Origin: Mesobacillus zeae | Lineage (GTDB): Bacteria > Bacillota > Bacilli > Bacillales > Cytobacillaceae | DNA: 64,000 bases | Assembly (NCBI RefSeq): GCF_003570705.1 | Contig: NZ_QWVT01000009.1 | Span: 1 to 64,000, forward strand | Direction of reading: 5' to 3' | Shown: positions 41,389 through 49,721 of the stretch, piece after piece | Layout: every line of letters begins with the position of its first letter | Position numbering within the stretch: the first letter of the stretch is position 1 | Made by a program: the position numbers and the translations under genes | Notes under the pieces: generated by a model | Told to the model about the DNA's origin: nothing | What the model saw: the letters and a program-made list of their open reading frames with translations, nothing else | The model's database searches: none

Positions 41389-41439
41389 AATATACCCTCT
41401 CTTTCAAATAGCGGGTGGAGACCACCCGCTGCCTGTATC

Positions 41440-41832
41440 TTATTCATCTTCATTTGAAATCATGAAAGTTGTAACAAGGAATAGAACGAAGCTAACCAGC
41501 AAAATAGATCCCCCGGCAATATAGAACACGAGCGCAAATCCATCAGGTATGCCGAATGGTTTAATGTTCTGGAACCACATTCCGGCAGTCAAGCCAATGG
41601 TGCCTGTAATAGCAGTCCATACATGGATGCTAGCCAGTTTCTTTGATTTTATTGTGAAGAGTTTATAGTAAACTCCCCATGAAAACAGTGTCAGCCAGCC
41701 GACAACTAGGATATGGGCATGGATGGGCCGGAATTCATAAGCCCCCGATCCAGCCATATGTGAACCTATAAATGCGCCGATTGCCGCAAAAATGGCTGAG
41801 AAACGAATAAGCAATAAGCTGTGTTTTTTCAT
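41440..41832 (-). CDS. Small four-helix protein related to cytochrome oxidase subunit I
   Basis: This 130-residue protein has four transmembrane helices and the segment YEFRPIHAHILVVGWLTLFSWGVYYKLF, which recalls CcoN/NorB-type heme-copper oxidase subunits around a heme-ligand histidine. It is far too short to be an oxidase. Such stand-alone fragments are common in Bacillus and of unknown role. The ATG at 41832 follows AAGGGG by 6 bases. It probably shares a transcript with the MMPL gene. Confidence 0.75.
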   Translation of the reverse strand: MKKHSLLLIRFSAIFAAIGAFIGSHMAGSGAYEFRPIHAHILVVGWLTLFSWGVYYKLFTIKSKKLASIHVWTAITGTIGLTAGMWFQNIKPFGIPDGFALVFYIAGGSILLVSFVLFLVTTFMISNEDE

Positions 41833-41876
41833 AAATATCCCCTTCCCTTTATTCATAAGGATTAGTTTCTTATTTT

Positions 41877-41926
41877 CAAAAAAAAACCGTTCACCTTTAC
41901 CACATTGTATGGTGTAAAGATGAACG
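41877..41926 (-). terminator. Terminator of the two-component operon
   Basis: On the minus strand CCGTTCAtCTTTACACCAT pairs with ATGTGGTAAAGgTGAACGG and is followed by nine T. Confidence 0.88.
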
Positions 41927-41942
41927 GAAGGTGAACACAATA

Positions 41943-43322
41943 TTACATTTTCGGAAGGATCACAGTAAAAGCGGAACCTTCCCCCTGCTTGCTGTCTACA
42001 TGAATCCGCCCCTCATGCATTTCCACGATACTTTTGACTATGGATAATCCCAGGCCTGTCCCTTCCACTTTTGTCCTGGAGTTATCGGCCCTGTAGAATC
42101 GGTCAAATATCCTTTTCTGCTCCTCTGGTGACAATCCAATCCCCGAATCCTTGAATACCACCCTGATGTGTTCTTGTTCATCGGTCAGAAGGATTTCAAT
42201 CTCTCCATTCTCTTTGTTGTATTTCATGCTGTTGGTCAATAAATTTTCCCAAACGTTATAAAGCAAAGTCGGGTCGCCATGAAAAATAAGATCTGGAATC
42301 GAATAATTGACACTGATTCCTTTTTCGTCAAGAAGCCACAGATACTTCCAGATAATGTCCTTGATTTGTTGTGAAACCTCGAAATAGGCGGGTCTCAGAA
42401 AACCCTTTTCTTCTTTGTCGACAGTGGTCAGGACCAACAGTTGCTGCGTCAAAGAAGAGAGTCTGTTTGTTTCTTCATCAATCACCCGAAAATAATGTCT
42501 TTTTTCCTCCTCGGTAATATCCCCCTTTTCCAGCAGCTTTGTATAGCCCTGAATGTTCAAGAGAGGTGTCTGGATATCGTGCGAGACATTCGAAACAAAC
42601 TCGCTTCTCAATTCATCGAGCTGCCCCAGCTTCGTGAGCATTTCCTTAAAGCTTTTTGCCAGCTGTCCAATTTCATCCTCTCTGTTGATATCAAGCTCAA
42701 CATCGAAATTTCCGCCGTGGATTTCTTTAGTGGCAACCGTTAATTGCGTAATAGGGTTCACCATATACTTGGATGAAATCAATACAAACATAATCGTAAG
42801 CACAGCCATGATTCCGGTTATCCAGCCAAGCAAACTATGAACTTCATTAAAAAGCAGCTGTATATCAGGCCTGATGAAAAGTGCGTAATTCCCACCATTG
42901 TAATGGAAGGGCACTCCAACAGTATTGGTAAGCTCATTGGCGAAAAACCCAGTGACAAAAAGCTGTTTCGGGAAGTCTCGCATTCCGTGATAGACCTTTC
43001 CGGATAGCACCTTCTGTCTTGCATCATTTGAAAGATTGTTATTGCGGAAATCTGCGCCAAAAAACTTTTCCTCGCCGCTGTCATTGATCATATAAATCTG
43101 GTAACCCGATGCCGCAGCGTTTTTTAAGTATCTTTGAACGCTGTCAGGTTTTTCGGATTCTATATAGTCCGCAAATTCTTTTGCAATTTCCGTGTTCTTC
43201 CTATCATTATTGTGCTTGATTGCGTTGTGGTAATAGCTGTTGGCTGCCATCAGACCGAGAATGAAACTTAACAGCATGATGCCAATTGTGGTAAGGACAA
43301 ATCTCGAGTACAGTGATTTCAT
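41943..43322 (-). CDS. Sensor histidine kinase
   Basis: This 459-residue protein has two transmembrane helices (about 8-28 and 165-187) around an extracytoplasmic sensor, then HAMP, the phosphoacceptor helix SEFVSNVSHDIQTPLLN, and an ATPase with N box ENLLTNSMKYN, G1 DSGIGLSPEE and G2 GTGLGLSI. The acceptor motif reads SHDIQTP; most relatives have SHELRTP or SHDIKTP. Its ATG overlaps the regulator's stop (ATGA), so kinase and regulator are made together. The signal is unknown. Confidence 0.93.
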   Translation of the reverse strand: MKSLYSRFVLTTIGIMLLSFILGLMAANSYYHNAIKHNNDRKNTEIAKEFADYIESEKPDSVQRYLKNAAASGYQIYMINDSGEEKFFGADFRNNNLSNDARQKVLSGKVYHGMRDFPKQLFVTGFFANELTNTVGVPFHYNGGNYALFIRPDIQLLFNEVHSLLGWITGIMAVLTIMFVLISSKYMVNPITQLTVATKEIHGGNFDVELDINREDEIGQLAKSFKEMLTKLGQLDELRSEFVSNVSHDIQTPLLNIQGYTKLLEKGDITEEEKRHYFRVIDEETNRLSSLTQQLLVLTTVDKEEKGFLRPAYFEVSQQIKDIIWKYLWLLDEKGISVNYSIPDLIFHGDPTLLYNVWENLLTNSMKYNKENGEIEILLTDEQEHIRVVFKDSGIGLSPEEQKRIFDRFYRADNSRTKVEGTGLGLSIVKSIVEMHEGRIHVDSKQGEGSAFTVILPKM

Positions 43323-43996
43323 TCCTGCCTGTCCTCCAGCAGGTAGCCAAGGCCCCGGACCGTTTTAATGGTGATATCGTCTGTCAGGGACGAAAACCTC
43401 TCTCTTAGCCTTTTGACATGCACATTTACCGTTCTCTCGTCGCCGTTAAAGTCCAGACCCCAAACAGCCTCGATGATTTGCGGCCTAGAAAGAACCTGGT
43501 TTGGATAGGATGCCATGTAGAAAAGAAGCTCGAACTCTTTCAATGGTAAAATCAGCGTACGCTCCCCTACCTGTACTTCATAATTTTTGCGGTTGATAGA
43601 CACTTCCCCGATTGCAATGACTGAATCGCTTGGTTTGTTGTATCTTTTCAATATCGCCTGTATGCGAAAGAGAAGCTCTTTCGGATTGAAAGGTTTGACA
43701 ATATAATCATCCGCGCCAAGGCGGAAGCCCGTTTCCTTGTCGCTGATTTGACCCTTGGCGGTAAGCAAAATAACCGGAATTCCGTAATTTGATTTAACCT
43801 GTTTCGTCAGCTCGAATCCATCCATTTCAGGCATCATTACATCAATGACTGCCAGATCGACCTGATTGTTACCGAGCAGTTCCAGCGCTTCAGGCCCTCC
43901 GCTGGCCTGAAGGACGTGATAGCCCTCCTCCTGGATATTCTTGTGAACCAGGAATCTCACATTCTTATCATCATCTACCACCAGTATCGTGGCCAT
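43319..43996 (-). CDS. OmpR/PhoB-family response regulator
   Basis: This 225-residue protein has a receiver domain (acidic pocket VDDDKN, phosphoacceptor Asp in AVIDVMMPEMDG, Lys in YIVKPFNPKELL) and a C-terminal winged helix (RTVNVHVKRLRERF, then IKTVRGLGYLL). It is phosphorylated by the kinase encoded next. The position ahead of the small membrane protein and the MMPL exporter suggests, but does not prove, that these are its targets; a terminator separates them. Confidence 0.94.
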   Translation of the reverse strand: MATILVVDDDKNVRFLVHKNIQEEGYHVLQASGGPEALELLGNNQVDLAVIDVMMPEMDGFELTKQVKSNYGIPVILLTAKGQISDKETGFRLGADDYIVKPFNPKELLFRIQAILKRYNKPSDSVIAIGEVSINRKNYEVQVGERTLILPLKEFELLFYMASYPNQVLSRPQIIEAVWGLDFNGDERTVNVHVKRLRERFSSLTDDITIKTVRGLGYLLEDRQE

Positions 43997-44079
43997 CGCA
44001 TTATCTCCCCGTCAGAAAAGTAATAGTAAAGCTATCATGACTCCACTCAAATTTACCATAAAATCCGAGTTTGTTTGCG

Positions 44080-44658
44080 TCAACCGCGGGAGAAATCTTC
44101 ATAACGCAGCGTCGTGCAATTCCAGTGCTTTCCAACTGATTTCCTGCCTTTCCAGCCGGTTTTCATAAGCTCTTCTGCTACAAGCCGGTTAAAAAAACCG
44201 TGGCCTACAAGAGTGACGGACTGGTACTCTTCCGCATAGCCGGCTAACAGATGTGCTGCTGTTTCTGCTCTCTGCCTTGCTTTCTTCAAAGACTCACAGC
44301 CCTTTGAATACCCTGACAGCCATAAACATCTAAGGATAACGGCCCAAGTATTCGGACGCAGTTTTAACTGGAGCAAGTGGAGCATCGGGCTAGGCAGCTC
44401 CGCTTCACGAAAAATCGGGTCAGGAATTACTCTGTCATGATCGCCGAGCAAGGCGGCTGACTCAATCGCCCTGCTATAATCGCTTGTCAGCACAACATTG
44501 GCCAACCGTAGCGCATGTCGGGCAGATGCCGGGTAGACCTCCTCAGGAAAAACCCCAGAATCATCATACCTTTTTACCCAGTTATGAAATTCACGACAGG
44601 TTACGCGCCCGCGATCAGTACATAGTGACCGTCCATGCCTGATTAAAGATATTTCCAT
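44080..44658 (-). CDS. Histidine phosphatase family protein
   Basis: This 192-residue protein begins MEISLIRHGRS, the RHG signature of the phosphoglycerate mutase-like branch, and has the second catalytic His in SVTLVGHGFFNRL. The substrate is unknown; the family covers phosphate monoesters of many kinds. GGAGAG lies before the ATG. Its start is 3 bases from the stop of the upstream DUF4440-like gene, so the two form an operon. Confidence 0.88.
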   Translation of the reverse strand: MEISLIRHGRSLCTDRGRVTCREFHNWVKRYDDSGVFPEEVYPASARHALRLANVVLTSDYSRAIESAALLGDHDRVIPDPIFREAELPSPMLHLLQLKLRPNTWAVILRCLWLSGYSKGCESLKKARQRAETAAHLLAGYAEEYQSVTLVGHGFFNRLVAEELMKTGWKGRKSVGKHWNCTTLRYEDFSRG

Positions 44659-44661
44659 CCC

Positions 44662-45054
44662 TTACTCTCCTGTTTCCATTTCTTGTTGTTCCGTTAAAAC
44701 TGCCGCAATCGTTCCCTGATGGAAAAACATGCGCCACTGTCCACTTTCCCGCTTCCAAATCGAACTCCTTAATGTTTCAAGTTTTCTCGTACAGTCTATG
44801 ACCCGGTATGTAGCGAGTACTACGTTTTCGGAAAGGAGACTGATTTCAAAATCGTTCAGCGACATTTCCCGGACACTTAACCCGCTTTCACCTACGCAAT
44901 CCTCCCGGTGAATCACCTTGCCTGAACTGCCGAATTCAAAAAAATCCTTTGATAGTAAAAGTTCAATTTCCTCTGGCGAAATGCGTACTTGAGGCGATAA
45001 AAGCCTCGCTTCCAAATGGCATAACACTTCCTTTAATGACTGGGTATTTTCCAT
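44662..45054 (-). CDS. DUF4440 / NTF2-like protein
   Basis: This 130-residue protein has the cone-like fold pattern of NTF2-type proteins: an N-terminal helix pair (LKEVLCHLEARLLSPQVRISPEEIELLLSKDFFEFGSSG, described not quoted as a motif), then alternating strands ending SSIWKRESGQWRMFFHQGT, typical of DUF4440. No catalytic residues can be assigned. The ATG at 45054 has a GGTGGGGAAG SD. It leads a two-gene operon with the histidine phosphatase. Confidence 0.82.
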   Translation of the reverse strand: MENTQSLKEVLCHLEARLLSPQVRISPEEIELLLSKDFFEFGSSGKVIHREDCVGESGLSVREMSLNDFEISLLSENVVLATYRVIDCTRKLETLRSSIWKRESGQWRMFFHQGTIAAVLTEQQEMETGE

Positions 45055-45164
45055 CTCTTCCCCACCTTTTATTTTTCTTATCAAGGGATATTCTAGAAGT
45101 GAATAAAAATACCTTCCCTAATAGAAAAAAGTCCGCTCCCTAGATAAACAGCAAATGTTACAGA

Positions 45165-45212
45165 CTATAGACAAATCCAGTAAAACAAAGGATTTCCCTA
45201 TAGTTTTTAGTA
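45165..45212. promoter_or_regulatory. Imperfect inverted repeat
   Basis: CTATAGacAAATCC and GGATTTccCTATAG face each other across 11 bases upstream of the DUF4440 gene. It may be a 5' hairpin or an operator. Confidence 0.35.
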
Positions 45213-45335
45213 TAATAAAGTGAGTACATATATTTACGTTATGAAGGATGCTAATTAAAATTTCAAGATGAATATTGACCAATAAATGCCAATTATAGTT
45301 GAACAATTATAATTGACTTTGTATTCTACATCGAC

Positions 45336-45363
45336 ATTAACTAGGTATAAATACCTAGTTAAT
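45336..45363. promoter_or_regulatory. 28-bp palindrome upstream of the GlnL-like gene
   Basis: ATTAACTAGGTAT-AA-ATACCTAGTTAAT has perfect 13-bp arms. A TTGACT lies 18 bases upstream. It is a strong operator candidate; the protein that binds it is unknown. Confidence 0.6.
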
Positions 45364-45431
45364 TGTGTGAGAATTACGACAAATGATAAATCAAGAATTT
45401 CGCTAACTCAGTTTTATTTCACCACAAATAT

Positions 45432-45463
45432 CCAAAATATTGAAAGCGCTATCAATATTTTGG
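45432..45463. promoter_or_regulatory. cre site inside a hairpin
   Basis: TTGAAAGCGCTATCA fits the CcpA-binding cre consensus WTGNAANCGNWNNCW at every fixed position. It is flanked by perfect arms CCAAAATATTGA and TCAATATTTTGG. It lies 160-195 bases before the GlnL-like gene and suggests carbon catabolite control. Confidence 0.65.
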
Positions 45464-45626
45464 TAATTCCCCAGAATAATATTATTGCCATTTTCAACCA
45501 ACATTATTGTTAGCGAACTGCAAGGAAGAATACCTACTAATTCAAGTCCTGATCATATGCAGAAAAATACAGCTTCACTAATGCAACTTCCTATAAAAAA
45601 CATCAATGACATCGGGTGATAAATTT

Positions 45627-46571
45627 ATGAATTTCTTCATTGTAGATGATTCCACTGCTATCAGAGCAATGTTATCAGACATTATTGAGTCAGAAAAATT
45701 AGGTACTGTTGTTGGAGAGGCAACAGATGGAGTCGAGGTAACCTATGAACAGCTTCACAACAAGGAAATTGATTTCCTGCTTATTGATTTATTAATGCCG
45801 GAACGGGACGGTATAGAAACAATAAGAGAGATTAATCCTCAGTTTACAGGGAGAATAATCATGATTTCTCAAATTGTCCCAAAAGACATGGTTGCTGAAG
45901 CATACTTGCTGGGGATCAATCATTTTATTACGAAACCAATCAATAAGTACGAATTCATTAGTGTGATTAAGAATGAAACGAAGCATTATTTACAGGAAAA
46001 ATCTCTTTTAAAAATTCAACAGTCATTATTATCTTTGACTCACCATCACTATGAAGTCAATAAAGCCAAAATACTTGAGCCTACTCCTGATTCCCATCTT
46101 TCAATACTCATAAATTCCGGAAAGAATCTATTAATGGAATTAGGAATTGTTGGAGAGAATGGCTATTACGAATTGTTGGAAATTATCGAATATTTATTTC
46201 ACAAGGAGAATAATACTGAATCTAGATTTCAATTCCCTTCCTTAAAAGAGCTTTTTGAAAAAATTGCTGGAGAGCATTGCAAGGCTTCCAACCGTGAGAA
46301 AATCTGCATTAAGAAAGAAGCTAAAGCAAGCGAACAGAGGGTTCGAAGAGCGATACAGCATGCATTGAACAATCTTGCATCCTTGGGATTGACTGACTAT
46401 GCAAATCCTATATTCGAAAGCTACGCTTCTTCATTTTTTGATTTTACCCAAGTAAGAATGAAAATGCTTGAATTGGAAGGGAAAGAAACGAATCTGGCTC
46501 CTCTCAGGTTAAATATAAAAAAGTTTATTGAAGCATTATACATAGAGGCTAAAAAGTCCATGATTGAATAA
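45627..46571 (+). CDS. GlnL-like (YcbB) response regulator
   Basis: This 314-residue protein has a receiver domain (FFIVDDSTAIRAML, Asp in LLIDLLMPERDG, Lys in FITKPINK) and a C-terminal YcbB-type domain of about 180 residues (from LINSGKNLLMELGI; RVRRAIQHALNNLASLGL is the likely DNA-binding part). Length equals B. subtilis GlnL, which activates glutaminase and glutamine uptake genes with kinase GlnK. No kinase or glutaminase gene is next to it here, so it is an orphan in this window. The ATG at 45627 has a GGGTGAT SD. Confidence 0.87.
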   Translation: MNFFIVDDSTAIRAMLSDIIESEKLGTVVGEATDGVEVTYEQLHNKEIDFLLIDLLMPERDGIETIREINPQFTGRIIMISQIVPKDMVAEAYLLGINHFITKPINKYEFISVIKNETKHYLQEKSLLKIQQSLLSLTHHHYEVNKAKILEPTPDSHLSILINSGKNLLMELGIVGENGYYELLEIIEYLFHKENNTESRFQFPSLKELFEKIAGEHCKASNREKICIKKEAKASEQRVRRAIQHALNNLASLGLTDYANPIFESYASSFFDFTQVRMKMLELEGKETNLAPLRLNIKKFIEALYIEAKKSMIE

Positions 46572-46622
46572 AGTGAAGCTTCAATTACAGGATTCACCGC
46601 ATCATCCACTGAATATTGGCGA

Positions 46623-46654
46623 TTGCTATTGGCTGGAATTTCAGCCAATAGCAA
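46623..46654 (+). terminator. Terminator hairpin of the GlnL-like gene
   Basis: TTGCTATTGGCTG and CAGCCAATAGCAA form a perfect 13-bp stem; a U-tract is lacking. Confidence 0.6.
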
Positions 46655-46673
46655 CTAAATGCACATAAAATAA

Positions 46674-46720
46674 TAGGTTGGCAGTTGTATACTATAAATA
46701 GTTTACAACTGCCAACCTAA
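46674..46720. terminator. Hairpin between convergent genes
   Basis: TAGGTTGGCAGTTGTA and TACAACTGCCAACCTA form a perfect 16-bp stem followed by AAAAAATT; it may end the minus-strand hydrolase transcript. Confidence 0.65.
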
Positions 46721-46772
46721 AAAATTGATTAAATTAAGAACATCGCCGAATATCAAGCTATTGCCCTTTTCA

Positions 46773-48029
46773 TTATTGGTCTTCCATTGCTAGTTTATAA
46801 AGACTTGCATATAACACATCCGCGCCGTTGCAAATATCCTCCATTTCAGTAAACTCTTTGATGTTATGGCTGATGCCGTCAACACTAGGAATGAAGATCA
46901 TGCCTACATCAGTAATTGGAACTAAATTCATGGCATCGTGACCTGCACCACTATGCATAATTTTATATGGATAGCCTAATGATTCAGTCGCTTCTTGTAT
47001 CGTGTTGATGATCTTGGCTGACATTTGTACAGGTGTATCATTTACTAGCAGCTCTCGTTCAATGATTAAATTACGTTTACTCGCTACTTCATTTATTGAT
47101 TCAATAAATAATTCATATGCTTTTCGTTTTTCATTCATATCAATATCACGAATATCTACAAGTAATTCTACTTCACCAGGAATTACATTCATTGCACCAG
47201 GGGTTACTCGAACATCACCAACAGTACCGACAGTATGTCTTCCTGCCTCTTCACTCGCGATTTTTTCAAGCGCAAGGATAATTTCACTCGCGCCAGCTAA
47301 TGCATCTCTTCGCATGTTCATCGGAGTATTGCCAGAATGGTCAGCTTTTCCTTTAATATTTATTTTCATTCTTGTTGGTGCAGCTATGAAAGTTACAATA
47401 CCGATAGGCTTCTTTTCAGCTTCAAGAACAGGACCTTGTTCAATATGCAGCTCGATGAACGCATGATAATCACCGATGTATTTCTTTACAGAGTCCAATT
47501 TATCAGGCTCAAATCCCGCTTGTGAAAGTGCATCGTAGAAAGAATTGCCATTCTTATCCTTCAATGATTTAATTTTATCAATTGTAAGGGAACCCTTCAT
47601 ACATTTACTGCCCATAGTAGCTGTTAGAAATCTACTTGATTCTTCTGCGGTAAAATTGACTACCTCAATAGGACGTACTGTCTCGACTCCTTCATCGTTT
47701 AACATTCTTATAGTCTCAAGAGCAGCAATAACGCCTGCAATGCCATCATAATTGCCGCCACATGGGACAGTGTCAAGATGTGAACCTATCATAATAGGGG
47801 CTAATTTTTTCTTTCCTTCTCTTCGCCCGATAGTATTGCCAACGGCATCAATAGTGACATTTAATCCAGCTTCTTTCATTTTTTCAATCAAGTACTTCCG
47901 TCCATCCATATCTTCCTTAGATAACGCTAGTCTCGTAACGCCACCCTCAGACAACCCCCCAAAACGGGCAATTGTTTCGATATCTTCTTTGATCCTGGTG
48001 CGGGATGCTTTCACAATAGTTGCTTGCAT
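46773..48029 (-). CDS. M20 family Zn amidohydrolase (allantoate amidohydrolase / N-carbamoyl amino acid hydrolase type)
   Basis: This 418-residue enzyme has the M20 metal-binding residues: GSHLDTVPCGGNYDGIAG, NFTAEESSRF and FIELHIEQGPVLE, plus the lid-domain segment KADHSGNTPMNMRRDALAGAS and a C-terminal His in SGAGHDAMNL. It hydrolyses N-carbamoyl or related C-N bonds in purine, pyrimidine or amino acid breakdown; the exact substrate cannot be told. The ATG overlaps the stop of a small upstream ORF (TAATG). The nearby GlnL-like regulator may hint at nitrogen control. Confidence 0.9.
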   Translation of the reverse strand: MQATIVKASRTRIKEDIETIARFGGLSEGGVTRLALSKEDMDGRKYLIEKMKEAGLNVTIDAVGNTIGRREGKKKLAPIMIGSHLDTVPCGGNYDGIAGVIAALETIRMLNDEGVETVRPIEVVNFTAEESSRFLTATMGSKCMKGSLTIDKIKSLKDKNGNSFYDALSQAGFEPDKLDSVKKYIGDYHAFIELHIEQGPVLEAEKKPIGIVTFIAAPTRMKINIKGKADHSGNTPMNMRRDALAGASEIILALEKIASEEAGRHTVGTVGDVRVTPGAMNVIPGEVELLVDIRDIDMNEKRKAYELFIESINEVASKRNLIIERELLVNDTPVQMSAKIINTIQEATESLGYPYKIMHSGAGHDAMNLVPITDVGMIFIPSVDGISHNIKEFTEMEDICNGADVLYASLYKLAMEDQ

Positions 48030-48274
48030 TATAATCCACCTCGTATAGTAATATGATTCTTATGATCATTATTTATAAAAGAATAAACATTGGTGGTGCC
48101 TCGGGAAGAACCATGTCTCTCGAGCTTTTCAATTTTGTGTTCGTCAGAAGCAAAACCTTTATGCTCTTTTAAAATAAAAGCAACAATTCCCAAACCTATT
48201 GCTCCAATATTTAATCGTATTTCTCCCCCTTTTAAAAAGTCATTATGTGAAATACTTAACAAAAATAATTTCAA
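48029..48274 (-). CDS. Small ORF coupled to the amidohydrolase, start codon uncertain
   Basis: The reading frame holds LNIGAIGLGIVAFILKEHKGF, a short hydrophobic helix, then a charged tail, and stops over the hydrolase start. The best SD (AAAGGGGGAG) is placed for a start near 48220, where the codon is ATA and not ATG. A TTG at 48274 with AAGGG four bases upstream is the alternative. Either an ATG was lost or the TTG is used. No family is recognised. Confidence 0.45.
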   Translation of the reverse strand: MKLFLLSISHNDFLKGGEIRLNIGAIGLGIVAFILKEHKGFASDEHKIEKLERHGSSRGTTNVYSFINNDHKNHITIRGGL

Positions 48275-48414
48275 AGTACCCTTTTTGCAAACATGATACT
48301 TTATATATTTTTGATATTTTAAACATAATGTTAATTTGACGGAATCCTACAAGAAGTGACAATGGTGGTAATCGTATACAAAGAACTGTCATAATTTAAT
48401 TATCCCAAAGTAAC

Positions 48415-48447
48415 AAAAAAACCCGCAGTCAAATATGAACTGCGGGC
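48415..48447 (-). terminator. Terminator of the nitric oxide synthase gene
   Basis: GCCCGCAGTTCA and TGACTGCGGGT form the stem on the minus strand, followed by TTTTTTT. Confidence 0.85.
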
Positions 48448-48466
48448 AAAATTTAGAGATATAGTT

Positions 48467-49552
48467 TTATTGGTATGCTTTTGGCTGACTTAGATAGATG
48501 GGCTTTTGCATCTCGTTATCATAGCCCTTATGGAAAATATGTGTGGCAGCCGGAGAAACAGGCGGAATGAGCCAAGTCCAGTCACCTGTCATTTTGCGCT
48601 CTTTCTCCTTCTCTCTATCTTCAAAAACTTTAAACTGGCTTGCGGCAGTGTGGTGGTCCACAATTGTAACCTGGTCTTCGTTGAAGGAATGAAGCACACT
48701 TGCATTTAATTCAATGATGGCGCGGTCTTTCCACAGTGACGAGCTCTTTTTCATATTAAGGCCCATCCGTTCCGCCACTTCCGGCAGAAGATTATAGCGG
48801 AATTCATCCGCAAGGTTACGGGCACCGATTTCCGTTCCCATGTACCAGCCATTAAAAGGAGCGGCCTTATACTGGATGCCGCCAATTTCCAGCATCATGT
48901 CGGAAATCAATGGCACCCCATACCATTTCAGGCCTAACTCGGCAAACCATTCATATTCCGGGTGGCGGAGCGGAACTTCCAGCACCAGGTCTCTCGGTAT
49001 CTCGTACCACTTGGGAGCTTCGCTGCCAATCTGGATGACAAGAGGAAGTACGTCAAACCTGGTGCCCTCCCCTTTCCACCCCAACTCTTCACAAGCACGC
49101 GTCAATTCAAGCGAGGCCGGATCGCCCAGCACACCATTTTCAGTATTATAGCCTGCATAGCGGATGATTTGGTGATTCCAGAACCGGATTGTCGGCTCAT
49201 CGTTTCGCTCTTGCCGAAAAACAGTGATTGTCGGCCGGATCTTCCCATTGTTTGTCGTATAGTCAAGATGGCTGAAAACTGCATCCCTTATATCTTCTTC
49301 CCGGGATAAGTTCCGCTGGTCAAAAACGGTCAGGCTTTCCCAAAACAGCCGGCCAATACAGCGATTGCTGTTCCTCCATGCCATCCTCGCCCCATGTTCA
49401 AGTTCTTCAAAAGTATGATGATAGGAACCAGACTCGCTGATTTCATTGCGGATTTCCGCGATTCGCTGCTCAGCTTCGTCCTCTGTCTTATTCAGCTCAT
49501 AATAGGCTGTTCGGATAAATTTTTCGGCTTCATTCAATATCATTTCCGTCAA
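48467..49552 (-). CDS. nos: Nitric oxide synthase oxygenase
   Basis: This 361-residue heme enzyme makes NO from L-arginine. The heme-ligating Cys is in [13 protein letters not shown]; the substrate-binding Glu lies in [14 protein letters not shown]. As in other Bacillus species there is no fused reductase, so electrons come from a separate flavoprotein. NO from bNOS protects against oxidative stress and some antibiotics. The start is TTG at 49552, 6 bases after AGGAGGGG; an ATG three codons later is too far from it. It is monocistronic. Confidence 0.95.
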   Translation of the reverse strand: MTEMILNEAEKFIRTAYYELNKTEDEAEQRIAEIRNEISESGSYHHTFEELEHGARMAWRNSNRCIGRLFWESLTVFDQRNLSREEDIRDAVFSHLDYTTNNGKIRPTITVFRQERNDEPTIRFWNHQIIRYAGYNTENGVLGDPASLELTRACEELGWKGEGTRFDVLPLVIQIGSEAPKWYEIPRDLVLEVPLRHPEYEWFAELGLKWYGVPLISDMMLEIGGIQYKAAPFNGWYMGTEIGARNLADEFRYNLLPEVAERMGLNMKKSSSLWKDRAIIELNASVLHSFNEDQVTIVDHHTAASQFKVFEDREKEKERKMTGDWTWLIPPVSPAATHIFHKGYDNEMQKPIYLSQPKAYQ

Positions 49553-49665
49553 ACTCAGCCCCTCCTATTGTATTATTAAATGCTTTTGATGATATAAGTA
49601 TGACATATGTATTCAAGGCAGCCTGCACCATTATTATATACTTCAAAAGTATATTGCCCTAATAA

Positions 49666-49690
49666 AGAAACCGCCCTCGGCGGCTTCTGG
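49666..49690 (-). terminator. Terminator of the UGA-containing lipoprotein gene
   Basis: On the minus strand GAAgCCGCC and GGCGGtTTC flank GAG, followed by TTTATT. Confidence 0.7.
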
Positions 49691-49721
49691 TTTGTTCAAA
49701 TCCAGTTTTTTATGTCTATAT

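Noticed and set aside
45313-45513. 66-codon ORF in the region before the GlnL-like gene
   Set aside because: It starts at TTG without an SD and runs across two strong inverted repeats and a cre site, so regulatory DNA explains the region better.
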